6,461 nt of DNA from Burkholderia gladioli (GCA_009914575.1 WNEB01000090.1:1-6461), one strand, 5' to 3'. Positions 1 through 6,302 are shown, numbered from the stretch's first letter. The notes: generated by a model from the sequence alone, not told the origin. Numbers and translations are program-made.

Positions 1-54
1 CCTGACACGGTAGCGTGCCTTCGGCTCACCTTTCTTGTGTATGTCCTTGCGCAT
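1..54 (-). CDS. IS5-family transposase, N-terminal 18 codons (partial)
   Basis: The minus-strand ATG at 54-52 opens a frame reading MRKDIHKKGEPKARYRVR, which continues past the left edge. From memory this is the conserved start of IS5-family (DDE) transposases in Burkholderia and Ralstonia; the usual continuation is NWAAYN. It would catalyse movement of the surrounding insertion sequence. The catalytic DDE residues lie outside the window, so whether the enzyme is intact cannot be judged. Upstream on the minus strand lies an AT-rich leader (about 55-110) with a TTGAC string just before the ATG and no strong Shine-Dalgarno sequence. Confidence 0.8.
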   Translation of the reverse strand, partial: MRKDIHKKGEPKARYRVR

Positions 55-166
55 TTTCTTGTCAAAAATTAGGCAGTTACTCTGGAATCTGACTTGATAG
101 GAGGCTGGCCCCGCGACCGTTGCGCGTAAACGTCAACGGATCTCGCTCGATTTATGCAACAACGCC
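1..166 (-). mobile_element. IS5-family insertion sequence, one end (runs off left edge)
   Basis: Read on the minus strand, the element begins at about 166 with GGCGTTGTTGCATAAATC, a terminal sequence I recognise from IS5-family elements common in Burkholderia and relatives. A non-coding leader follows, then the start of a transposase at 54. The boundary is placed where the desaturase reading stops making sense: its codons read RSFCLN up to 169 and then run into the element. Base composition also changes here, with AT-rich stretches at 61-100 and 150-170. Only this end is in the window, so the second terminal repeat and the target duplication cannot be checked. The insertion removes the 3' part of the desaturase. 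Confidence 0.83.
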
Positions 167-1023
167 AAGTTCAGGCAGAAGCTGCGCAGCACATGCGGCC
201 CCCCAGGTCGCGACGAGCAGATCGACGACGTGCAGCGCCGGGCGCCACGCATCGGGAAACGCGGCGCCCGGCAGGCCGGTTGCGGCCTGCGCCAGCAGCC
301 ACGCGTGGCCGGCCAGGAACGCGTACCACAGCGCGTAATGCAGATAGCCGAGAGGGAAATATGCCGGACCGTGCGCCAGCCATGAAGCCGATGCCGATGC
401 CGCGACCGGCTCCGCGCTGCGCGCGGCGCGGTAGCGCCGGTACGCGCGCAGCATCCGGCGCGACCGCAGCGCGATCGCGAGGAGGATGCCGTCGGCCAGC
501 ATCAGCAGGCGCCGCAGGCCCCAGCGCTCGCCGTTGGTGATGGCGATTTCCTCCAGATCCGACGCGTCGCCCGAATGCAGATGGTGATGCAGATGCAGCC
601 GCTGACGCAGCCACGGGCTCACGGTGCCGGGCCGCGCGAGCCAGCAGAGCGCCATCATCACATGCCGCGCAAGCCGCTGCCGCCGGAAATACATCGTGTG
701 GATCAGGTCGTGCTCGAGTTCGTGGATCAGCGACGAGGCGAACGCCGCGAGCGGCAGCGCCACGTACCAGGCGATCGCACCGCGCACGTAGAGCCAGCCA
801 CGCGCCCGCCAGCATGACGCCGAGCGCCAGCGCCATGATCGCCGCGCCGATCGCGTCCTGATGCGCGAGCCAGGGCAGGCGGGCGCGCCAGGCGTCGCTG
901 GCGGCGTTGACGCGCTGCCGTATGAAGGCCGCCCGCTCGGCGACCGAGCCGTGCGGCGAGATACGGGCCGGGCGGGCCGGACCGCCCGCGCGCGCGCGGC
1001 ACGTTGCGTGGCGGCGCGCTCAA
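167..1023 (-). pseudogene. membrane fatty acid desaturase, frameshifted and truncated by IS5
   Basis: This is the remnant of a di-iron membrane fatty acid desaturase, which would introduce double bonds into acyl chains at the inner membrane. The first histidine box HELEHDLIH (724-698) and second box HLHHHLHSG (595-569) are clear, as are hydrophobic membrane segments around 840-730 and 350-180. The probable start is TTG at 1023, with AGGGGG seven bases upstream inside the alkB stop region. Three frame changes are needed: near 970-977 (tandem GGGC on the plus strand), at 793-800 (tandem GCCA on the plus strand) and at the six-C run 199-204. With one unit removed at each, the reading is continuous to PHVLRSFCLN, where the IS5 end begins at 166. 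The third histidine box, expected shortly after, is absent, so about 282 codons remain and no active enzyme can be made. The exact position of the first shift is uncertain because that stretch is simple GC-rich sequence. Confidence 0.85.
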
Positions 1024-1030
1024 CCGGCGG

Positions 1031-1036
1031 CCCCCT
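1031..1036 (-). promoter_or_regulatory. ribosome binding site of the desaturase
   Basis: AGGGGG on the minus strand overlaps the alkB TAG stop (1037-1035) and lies seven bases before a TTG codon at 1023. No ATG is available nearby in a usable frame, so this site supports the TTG start. It also indicates translational coupling to alkB in one transcript. Confidence 0.45.
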
Positions 1037-2212
1037 AGGCCGCTGGCGCGCCCGTGCCGTAGCGCGCGAGCACGCGCGCGCGAATAGATGGCGTGATGTT
1101 CGAATGCTGCATGTCGCCGCGATAATGCGCGACGACGCGCGGGTTCATCACGCGGAACCACAGCGGCGGCAGGTAGGCGAACAGGATCATGGTCGCGTAG
1201 CCGGACGGCAACTGCGGCGAATGATCGAAGTGGCGCAGTGCCTGGTAGGAGCGCGTCGGGTTCGCGTGATGATCGGCATGACGCTGAAGCTGGTAGAGGA
1301 ACAGGTTGGTCACCACGTGGTTGCTGTTCCACGAGTGCTCCGGCGAGCAGCGCTCGTAGCGGTCGCTCGGCAGGAGGCGGCGGCCGAGCCCGTAGTGCTC
1401 GACGTAACGTAGTTCACCACCTCGAGCAGCGACGCGCCGTAGACGGCCTGGCTCAGCAGGAACGGAATCGCGCGCGGCCCGCAATAGACGATCGCGGCGG
1501 CCCACAGCGCGGCCGTCATCGCCCATGCGTGCAGCACCTCGTTGCGCGGCGACCAGACGGGGCGGCGTCGCGCGCGAGCCGGTCGCGCTCGAGCCGCCAG
1601 GCCGACGCGATGCTGCCCGTCACGGTGCGCGGCAGGAAGGCCCAGAACGATTCGCCGAAGCGCGCGCTGGCCGGATCGTTTGGCGTGGCGACGCGCACGT
1701 GATGGCCGCGGTTGTGCTCGACGAAGAAGTGGCCGTAGGCCACCGGCGCGAGCGTGATCTTGGCGAGCCAACGCTCGCGGCGCGTGGTCTTGTGGCCGAG
1801 TTCGTGCGCGGTATTGATCGAGATGCCGGTGGCGGCGCCGAGCGACATTGCAAAGCCCACGTAGTCGTACCAGGTCAGCGCCACGTGGCGCAGCACCCAC
1901 ATCGCCGCCGCGAACGACACGTACACCACGAACGTCGCCAGATACACGACGCGCCGGTAATAGCGATCGTTTTCGAGCACGGCGACCAGCGCGTCGGGCG
2001 GGTTGTCGACGTCGTCGCCGATCAGCCAGTCGAGCACCGGGATCACGCCGAACGCGAACAGCGGCCCGAACCACCAGAAGACATGCCAGCCGGTCGCGAT
2101 CGCGAACGCGGTCGAGAACATCGGCAGCGTGATCGTCAACGCGCCGAGCAGCCACCAGTAACTCTTGCGGTCGGTCCAGCCGACGCTTTCCGGATGCGAG
2201 CGAATCAGCCAT
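1035..2212 (-). pseudogene. alkB: alkane 1-monooxygenase AlkB, three frameshifts
   Basis: AlkB is the integral-membrane non-haem di-iron enzyme that hydroxylates n-alkanes to 1-alkanols, using electrons from rubredoxin. All signature motifs are present but spread over three frames. They are HELGHK (1806-1789), EHNRGHH followed by VATPNDPA (1719 to about 1675), NYVEHYG (about 1420-1395) and LQRHADHHANPTRSYQALR (from 1289). Membrane segments occur at about 2165-2040 and 1960-1880. The ATG at 2212 follows a strong RBS. Frame changes fall at 2196-2203 (tandem GCGA), 1569-1576 (a CG run) and 1402-1411 (tandem ACGTA), in plus-strand terms. Removing 4, 2 and 5 bases leaves 1167 bp, exactly 389 codons ending at the TAG at 1035, a normal size for the family. 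The restored N-terminus reads MADSHPESVGWTDRK. As it stands, translation stops early and no enzyme is expected. The desaturase remnant lies 11 bases downstream. Confidence 0.92.
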
Positions 2213-2217
2213 TGTCT

Positions 2218-2224
2218 CCCTCCT
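2218..2224 (-). promoter_or_regulatory. ribosome binding site of alkB
   Basis: AGGAGGG on the minus strand ends five bases before the ATG at 2212-2210. It is a near-ideal Shine-Dalgarno sequence. It fixes the alkB start at this ATG although the downstream frame is broken after a few codons. Confidence 0.7.
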
Positions 2225-2281
2225 GTTGTCTCCCGGCCCGGCGTGCGCGCCGACCGGCCCTCGCGGGTCTCGTGTTGTGCT

Positions 2282-2289
2282 TGATTTAT
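2282..2289 (+). repeat. left copy of 8-bp direct repeat (candidate target duplication)
   Basis: TGATTTAT lies immediately outside the left terminal inverted repeat of the 2290-2503 element. An identical copy lies immediately outside the right repeat at 2504-2511. The two copies are in the same orientation, as a target-site duplication should be. Confidence 0.6.
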
Positions 2290-2372
2290 GGCTCTCTTGA
2301 AATTTGAGTGGGTGAAAAGGGCCGCCGGGGTACGAAAACCTAAGCCGCAAAATGGTATCTTCCCACCCCTAG

Positions 2373-2390
2373 CCCCGCCCCAAGGCGGGG
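2373..2390. repeat. perfect 7-bp hairpin inside the MITE-like element
   Basis: CCCCGCC (2373-2379) pairs with GGCGGGG (2384-2390) around a CCAA loop. No T-run follows on either strand, so terminator function is not supported. It is probably part of the secondary structure of the element. Confidence 0.6.
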
Positions 2391-2417
2391 AAGTCCTCGC
2401 CGCCGGACGGGCTCGTA

Positions 2418-2478
2418 GATTTCTCCGCATCAAGGGTTCGCTGCGCCGGGCTTCGCCCGCCCTTGACCCGGAAAAATC
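2418..2478. repeat. internal imperfect palindrome of the MITE-like element
   Basis: 2418-2436 pairs with 2460-2478 at 16 of 19 positions; shared ends are GATTT and TCAAGGG. The loop contains a smaller stem CGGGC/GCCCG (2447-2451 and 2455-2459). As RNA or single-stranded DNA this would fold into a long two-part stem-loop. Confidence 0.65.
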
Positions 2479-2503
2479 CGCCCACTCGAAATTCAAGAGA
2501 GGC

Positions 2504-2511
2504 TGATTTAT
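2504..2511 (+). repeat. right copy of 8-bp direct repeat (candidate target duplication)
   Basis: TGATTTAT, identical to 2282-2289 and in the same orientation, directly abuts the right terminal inverted repeat. The pair is AT-rich in a GC-rich neighbourhood, which makes a chance match less likely. Confidence 0.6.
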
Positions 2512-2856
2512 AAGGGTTCGGCGCGCGCCGCGCCAAGCGCTCGTCTAGGCGCCGAACTCCAAACGGCGGCCCGGCGGCGGCGCGGCCTCGCGGCGAGGAT
2601 GCATGGGCGATTGAAACGCGCGAGGCGGGCATGAGCCGGACACGTGGCGTCGGACGAATCGCAGGGCGGCTGCAAACTGGCTCGAGGAGCGGCCCGGAAA
2701 TTGCTCCGCACGCAACGACGTGCCGCTGCGCAGGGCCGCGGCCGACCGATGCCCGCTTGCTCTGGCCCCCTGCGTGGTTTAATGGCGCCGATCCGCGCGC
2801 GCATCGGGCCGCCTTTCTTGCCGGTCGCCGCGATCCCCGTTCATTCCCTTCATGCC
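2512..2856. other. non-coding leader region between the MITE-like element and phrB
   Basis: About 345 bases hold no gene I can support. The frame used by phrB stays open back to an ATG at 2631, but the extra residues are rich in Arg, Ser, Pro and Gly without any family similarity, so I regard that as a GC-rich artefact. A 9-bp perfect inverted repeat with arms GTTCGGCGC (2516-2524) and GCGCCGAAC (2549-2557) encloses 24 bases. A weak possible promoter is TTGCTC (2757-2762) with TTTAAT (2778-2783), but the 15-bp spacing is short. Confidence 0.5.
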
Positions 2857-2860
2857 GGAG
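2857..2860 (+). promoter_or_regulatory. ribosome binding site of phrB
   Basis: GGAG sits seven bases before the GTG codon at 2868. This spacing, together with family similarity starting within about ten residues (IVWFRDDLR), selects the GTG start over the in-frame ATG far upstream. Confidence 0.6.
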
Positions 2861-2867
2861 CCTGCCC

Positions 2868-4334
2868 GTGTCTGCCGAATCTCCCGTTCAACCCGCGATC
2901 GTCTGGTTTCGCGACGACCTGCGCATCACCGACAACCCGGCGCTCGCGCGGGCGGCGGAATCGGGCCGGCCGTTCGTCTGCGTCTACGTGTTCGAACGCG
3001 ACGACGGCACGCGCCCGCTCGGCGGCGCGGCGCTCTGGTGGCTCGACGGCGCGTTGCGCGCGCTCGACGCGTCGCTGGCCGCGCACGGCGGCAGCCTGCT
3101 GGTGCTGGAGGGCGACGAGCGCGAGACGATCGCCGGGCTGGTGCGCGCGCTCGATGCCGCCGCGATCTACTGGAACCGCCGTTACGACGGCCTCGCGCGC
3201 GAAACCGACGTCGCGCTCAAGCGCGACCTGAAAGACGCGGGCGTCGCGGTCGAGAGCTTCAACGGCGCGCTGCTGCGTGAGCCGTGGGAGTTGCAGACCG
3301 GCAGCGGCGGCGCGTTCCAGGTGTTCACGGCGTACTGGCGTGCCGCATTGCGCAGCGGCGACGTGCGCGCGCCGCAGCCGGAACCGGCGGAATGGACGTT
3401 CCACGCGCTGCCGGCGACCGTCGCGCGGCGCGCCACGCACATCGACGCGCTTGGCCTGCTGCCGACCCGCCCTGATTGGGCCGGCGGCCTGCGCGAGGCG
3501 TGGACGCCGTCGGAGGACGCCGCGTTCGATCTGCTCGAACGCTTTCTCGACAAGGCGATCCGCGGCTACGGCGACAAGCGCGATCGCCCCGATCTGCCGG
3601 CCACGAGCCGGCTCGCGCCGTATTTGCGGTTCGGCCAGCTGTCGGCGCGGCAGGTCTGGCATGCGGCGATGGCCGCGTCGCGCGAGGGCGGGGCGGCGGT
3701 GGCGGTCGACATCGAGAAATTCGTCAGCGAGCTGGGCTGGCGCGAATTCAACACGAGCCTGCTGTTCCATTTCCCCGAACTGCCCACCCGCAACTACCGC
3801 GACCGTTTCGACGCGATGCCGTGGCGCACCGACGAAGCCGGCTTCGAAGCCTGGTGCCGCGGTCGCACCGGCTATCCGCTGGTGGACGCCGGGATGCGCG
3901 AGCTGTGGGCCACCGGCTTCATGCACAACCGCGTGCGGATGGTCACGGCCTCGTTCCTGATCAAGCATCTGCTGATCGACTGGCGCGCTGGCGAGCGCTG
4001 GTTCTGGGACACGCTGGTGGATGCCGACATCGCCAACAACTCCGCGAACTGGCAATGGGTGGCCGGCTGCGGGGCCGACGCCGCGCCGTATTTCCGCATC
4101 TTCAATCCCGTCACGCAGGGCAAGAAATTCGATCCGGAAGGCGATTACGTGCGGCGCTGGGTGCCCGAACTGGCGGGTCTGCCGGCCGACGCGATCCACG
4201 AGCCGTGGCGCGCCAAGCCGATGGTGCTGGAGACGGCCGGCGTGCGGCTCGGCCACACCTATCCCGAGCCGATAGTCGATCACGACATGGCGCGCAAGCG
4301 TGCGCTCGGCGCGCTGGAAGCCACCAAGGGCTGA
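2868..4334 (+). CDS. phrB: deoxyribodipyrimidine photolyase (CPD photolyase, class I)
   Basis: This 488-residue flavoprotein splits cyclobutane pyrimidine dimers in DNA using blue or near-UV light. The N-terminal Rossmann-like antenna domain opens with IVWFRDDLRITDNPALA (11-27) and includes YWNRRYDGLARETD (101-114), the region that contacts the antenna chromophore in E. coli photolyase. The helical FAD domain has TSRLAPYLRFGQLSARQVW (246-264), KFVSELGWREF (284-294), RTGYPLVDAGMREL (333-346) and ANWQWVAGCGADAAPYFR (393-410). Aligned from memory with the E. coli enzyme, the electron-transfer tryptophans correspond to W395, W372 and W319, and N391 matches the FAD-contacting Asn378. The length is normal and the frame is unbroken, unlike the genes on both sides. 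The GTG start is chosen from the RBS and the family N-terminus. The stop is TGA at 4332, 117 bases before the next gene on the same strand. Whether the antenna is MTHF or 8-HDF cannot be decided by eye. Confidence 0.96.
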   Translation: MSAESPVQPAIVWFRDDLRITDNPALARAAESGRPFVCVYVFERDDGTRPLGGAALWWLDGALRALDASLAAHGGSLLVLEGDERETIAGLVRALDAAAIYWNRRYDGLARETDVALKRDLKDAGVAVESFNGALLREPWELQTGSGGAFQVFTAYWRAALRSGDVRAPQPEPAEWTFHALPATVARRATHIDALGLLPTRPDWAGGLREAWTPSEDAAFDLLERFLDKAIRGYGDKRDRPDLPATSRLAPYLRFGQLSARQVWHAAMAASREGGAAVAVDIEKFVSELGWREFNTSLLFHFPELPTRNYRDRFDAMPWRTDEAGFEAWCRGRTGYPLVDAGMRELWATGFMHNRVRMVTASFLIKHLLIDWRAGERWFWDTLVDADIANNSANWQWVAGCGADAAPYFRIFNPVTQGKKFDPEGDYVRRWVPELAGLPADAIHEPWRAKPMVLETAGVRLGHTYPEPIVDHDMARKRALGALEATKG

Positions 4335-4359
4335 CGCGCCGGCGCGGCTTGCGCGGTCG

Positions 4360-4379
4360 TGTCCGGGTTGAACCGGACA
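4360..4379. repeat. inverted repeat after phrB
   Basis: TGTCCGG (4360-4366) and CCGGACA (4373-4379) form a perfect 7-bp stem with the 6-base loop GTTGAA, 25 bases after the phrB stop. There is no T-tract, so it is not a standard Rho-independent terminator. It could be an operator or a transcript-stabilising stem between phrB and the hydrolase. Confidence 0.5.
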
Positions 4380-4440
4380 GTACACGCGCCGCGCGCCGCG
4401 CGAGAAACGCCTGTGGCACAGTGCCTCGACCTGTCCGCCG

Positions 4441-4446
4441 AGGAGA
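4441..4446 (+). promoter_or_regulatory. ribosome binding site of the hydrolase
   Basis: AGGAGA ends five bases before the ATG at 4452. It supports this start over the in-frame upstream ATG at 4359, whose extra residues lack family character. Confidence 0.6.
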
Positions 4447-4451
4447 CCGCG

Positions 4452-5421
4452 ATGTCCGACGTTCCGCCGAGCCTGCCGCCCGAGCCGTTTGCCGTGCAGG
4501 CCGCCGACGGGTTCCCGCTGAAGGGCTTCGCCTGGCGGCATCGCGCGCCCGACGCCGAGCGCCCCGTGGTGATCGTGCAGTGCGCGACCGCCGTGCGCTG
4601 CCGCTATTACTTCCGGTTCGCCGCCTGGCTGTTCGCACAGGGCTGCGACGCGCTCGTCTACGACTATCGCGGCATCGGCGAATCGCGTCCGGCGTCGCTG
4701 CGTGCGCTGCGCGCCAATTGGCTCGACTGGGGGCGGCTCGACAGCGAGGCGGTGCTGCAATTGCAATACGCCATGCGGCAGTTCCCGGGGCAGCCGATCG
4801 ACATCGTGGCGCACGGCGTGGGCGGCTTCGCCTGCGCGCTGGCCGCGTCCAACGCCCGGGTGCGGCGCGCGGTGACGGTCGGTTCGCAAACGGCCCACTG
4901 GCGCGATTACGCGGCCGGGGCGCGGCTGCGCAACGCTGAAGTGGCATGTGGCGATGCCGCTGCTGGCGCGCCGGCTCGGCTGGATGGAGGATGTGCCGAA
5001 GGGCGTCGCACTGTCGTGGAGCCGCAGCCGACCGCGTTTCGAGGACACCTACGTGCGCGCGCCGATCGTCGAGACGCCGGCGACGCGGCGCGAGATGGTC
5101 GAGCGCTTCACGCGCTTCCGTGCGCCGCTGCTCGCGATCAGCGTGACCGACGACCCGTTCGGCACCGTCGCCGCGACCGAGCGTCTGCTCGGCTACTACG
5201 TCAGCAGCCCGGTCACGCATCTGCGCATCGCGCCGCGCCAGATCGGCGTCGATGAAATCGGGAATTTCGCGTTTTTCCACAGCCGTTTCGAGGCGAGCCT
5301 GTGGCCCGTCGCGCTGCATTGGCTGCGCCACGCGGCGTTGCCGGCGGGCGCGCCGGGCGAGGTGCTGCGCCAGCCCGCGCCGGTGCCCCAAGCCGCGCTG
5401 CCGGACGGCGCGATCCGGTAA
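4452..5421 (+). pseudogene. alpha/beta hydrolase (COG4757-like), frameshifted
   Basis: The reading starts MSDVPPSLPPEP and carries alpha/beta-hydrolase features: a core strand VVIVQCATAV, then YDYRGIGESRP at about residues 75-85, typical of predicted hydrolases of the COG4757 type. The frame shifts by one at 4929-4934. Before it the protein reads HWRDYAAGARLR; after it TLKWHVAMPLLARRLGW and GVALSWSRSRPRFED continue the same family to the TAA at 5419. One extra base (or two missing) accounts for it and leaves about 322-323 residues. The nucleophile elbow reads AHGVGG (4809-4826), so the expected serine of GHSxGG is glycine 122. Near the C-terminus IGNFAFF (Asn at 5263-5265) stands where I recall IGHFGFF, so the histidine may also be lost. 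The acid candidate is in VTDDPFG. The gene looks non-functional. The substrate is unknown for this family. It lies 117 bases after phrB and 35 bases before the transferase, probably once co-transcribed with them. Confidence 0.82.
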
Positions 5422-5456
5422 GATCGGCGGCTTCCGTTCGCCGTTCGTTTCGCGCC

Positions 5457-6302
5457 ATGGGTCCCGCCTCCGATTCCGCTCCGACCGCCTTGTCCGCTCA
5501 GTCCGCTCAGTCCGCTCAGTCTGCTCAGTCTGCTCAGCCCGGCATGCCGGCGCTTGCCGTGCCCGCCGGGGACGCGATAGCGCCGCACCGGCTCGTGCCG
5601 CTCGCGGTGCCGCCGGCGGCACCGCGGGCCGGGGTGGGGCTGCTGCGCGTCGATTTCGCGTTCGGCACGCCGCTCGACGCGCCGGCCCATGCCGCGCTCG
5701 ACGCAACCGAGCGCGGGCGCGCCGCGCGCTTGCTGCGCGCCGACGACGCGACGCGCAGCGCGGCCACGCGCGCCGCCTTGCGCGCCGTGCTCGGCCTGAC
5801 GCTCGGCATGCCGGCCGCGTCGCTGCGCTTCGTCGCGGGCGAGGCAGGTCGGCCCGCGCTCGACGGTGCGTCCGGTACGGCGCAGGTCGATTTCAACGTT
5901 TCGCATTCGGGCGCGCATGCGCTGATCGCGTGGAGCGCATCGACGCGGGTCGGCGTCGATATCGAGGCGCCGCAGGCGCGCCTCGAATGGGCCGCGCTGG
6001 GCCGCATGGTGTTTGCGCCCGACGACGATGCCGCCGTGCACAGCCTGCCGCCCGAGGCCCGGCGCGACGCGTTCTTTCGCGTCTGGACCGCCAAGGAGGC
6101 GCTGCTGAAGGCGCTCGGCGTGGGTATCGCGGGCGGCCTGGGCGCGTTTTCGGTGCTCGATCCGGCCGCGCCCGGCGTGCTCGCGCCGCGCGTCGTCGAC
6201 CCGGCGGCGCCGGCCAGCGGCGTGGCCGCCTTCTCCGCCGCGTGGATCGACGCCGCGCCGGGCCATCCGGCCTGTCTCGCCTGGCGGCCGACGGCGGATT
6301 GA
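5457..6302 (+). CDS. 4'-phosphopantetheinyl transferase, Sfp type
   Basis: The 281-residue product transfers 4'-phosphopantetheine from coenzyme A to a conserved serine of acyl or peptidyl carrier proteins. The diagnostic motifs are in order: GRPAL (131-135), FNVSHSG (146-152), VGVDIE (165-170, with Mg-binding Asp168 and Glu170) and FFRVWTAKEALLKALG (206-221, containing the WxxKEAxxK signature). The frame is intact from ATG 5457 to TGA 6302. The start lacks an obvious Shine-Dalgarno sequence; it is chosen as the first ATG after the hydrolase stop, 35 bases away, suggesting translational coupling or a leaderless-like arrangement. Residues 13-27 are five Ser-Ala-Gln repeats in a low-complexity N-terminal region; the conserved fold begins around residue 60. 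The short spacing implies a shared transcript with the upstream hydrolase. No polyketide or nonribosomal peptide genes are in view, so its carrier-protein partner is unknown; the Sfp type usually serves secondary metabolism or has a broad range. Confidence 0.93.
   Translation: MGPASDSAPTALSAQSAQSAQSAQSAQPGMPALAVPAGDAIAPHRLVPLAVPPAAPRAGVGLLRVDFAFGTPLDAPAHAALDATERGRAARLLRADDATRSAATRAALRAVLGLTLGMPAASLRFVAGEAGRPALDGASGTAQVDFNVSHSGAHALIAWSASTRVGVDIEAPQARLEWAALGRMVFAPDDDAAVHSLPPEARRDAFFRVWTAKEALLKALGVGIAGGLGAFSVLDPAAPGVLAPRVVDPAAPASGVAAFSAAWIDAAPGHPACLAWRPTAD
5493..5537 (+). repeat. 9-bp tandem repeat, five copies, inside the transferase gene
   Basis: Three identical copies of TCCGCTCAG (5493-5519) are followed by two of TCTGCTCAG (5520-5537). 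The unit is three codons (Ser-Ala-Gln), so copy-number change keeps the frame. The two variant types form two blocks rather than mixing, which fits recent slippage expansion. Confidence 0.95.

Larger units (their letters stand above)
2290..2503. mobile_element. MITE-like non-autonomous element, 214 bp
   Basis: The ends are 23-bp imperfect inverted repeats at 2290-2312 and 2481-2503, matching at 20 of 23 positions. Both arms share CTCTCTTGAA and GAGTGGG. The element is flanked by the direct repeat TGATTTAT. Inside, a second inverted repeat pairs 2418-2436 with 2460-2478 (16 of 19 matches), enclosing a small hairpin at 2447-2459. Another perfect hairpin has stem CCCCGCC/GGCGGGG at 2373-2379 and 2384-2390. 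No convincing coding frame fits inside. The structure is that of a MITE that would need a transposase supplied elsewhere; an 8-bp duplication occurs with several families, including IS256, IS66, ISL3 and IS1595. It lies 78 bp upstream of the alkB start, where it could disturb or supply promoter elements. Alternative: a Burkholderia intergenic palindromic repeat unrelated to transposition. Confidence 0.6.

Noticed and set aside
793..800. Simple sequencing error as the cause of all the frameshifts
   Set aside because: Clean 4- and 5-bp tandem duplications are unusual as base-calling errors, and two genes totalling about 2.3 kb have none. The 1-base events at 199-204 and 4932 could still be errors.
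1402..2203. Programmed ribosomal frameshifting in alkB
   Set aside because: Three shifts of different sizes, without slippery heptamers or downstream pseudoknots that I can see, are better explained by mutational decay.
2373..2390. Rho-independent terminator for a gene near the MITE-like element
   Set aside because: The hairpin is GC-rich but no T-run follows on either strand.
2369..2632. Small minus-strand gene within and beside the MITE-like element
   Set aside because: It crosses the element boundary, has no RBS that I can see, and reads through palindromes; there is no family similarity I recognise.
2631..2867. Upstream in-frame ATG extension of phrB (79 extra codons)
   Set aside because: The extra residues have no photolyase similarity, and a GGAG site with a GTG at 2868 places the start where the family N-terminus begins.
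2850..5048. Very long minus-strand open frame opposite phrB and the hydrolase (732 codons)
   Set aside because: It is the antisense shadow of GC-rich coding sequence: the product is dominated by Arg, Ala, Gly and Pro with no domain, and the plus-strand phrB frame shows clear motifs over the same bases.
5301..5456. Upstream extension of the transferase into the hydrolase
   Set aside because: It overlaps real hydrolase coding sequence in another frame and adds only Arg/Ala-rich residues; the ATG at 5457 follows the hydrolase stop.
5493..5537. CRISPR-like array
   Set aside because: The units are 9 bp, contiguous, without spacers and in frame with a gene, so it is a coding tandem repeat.
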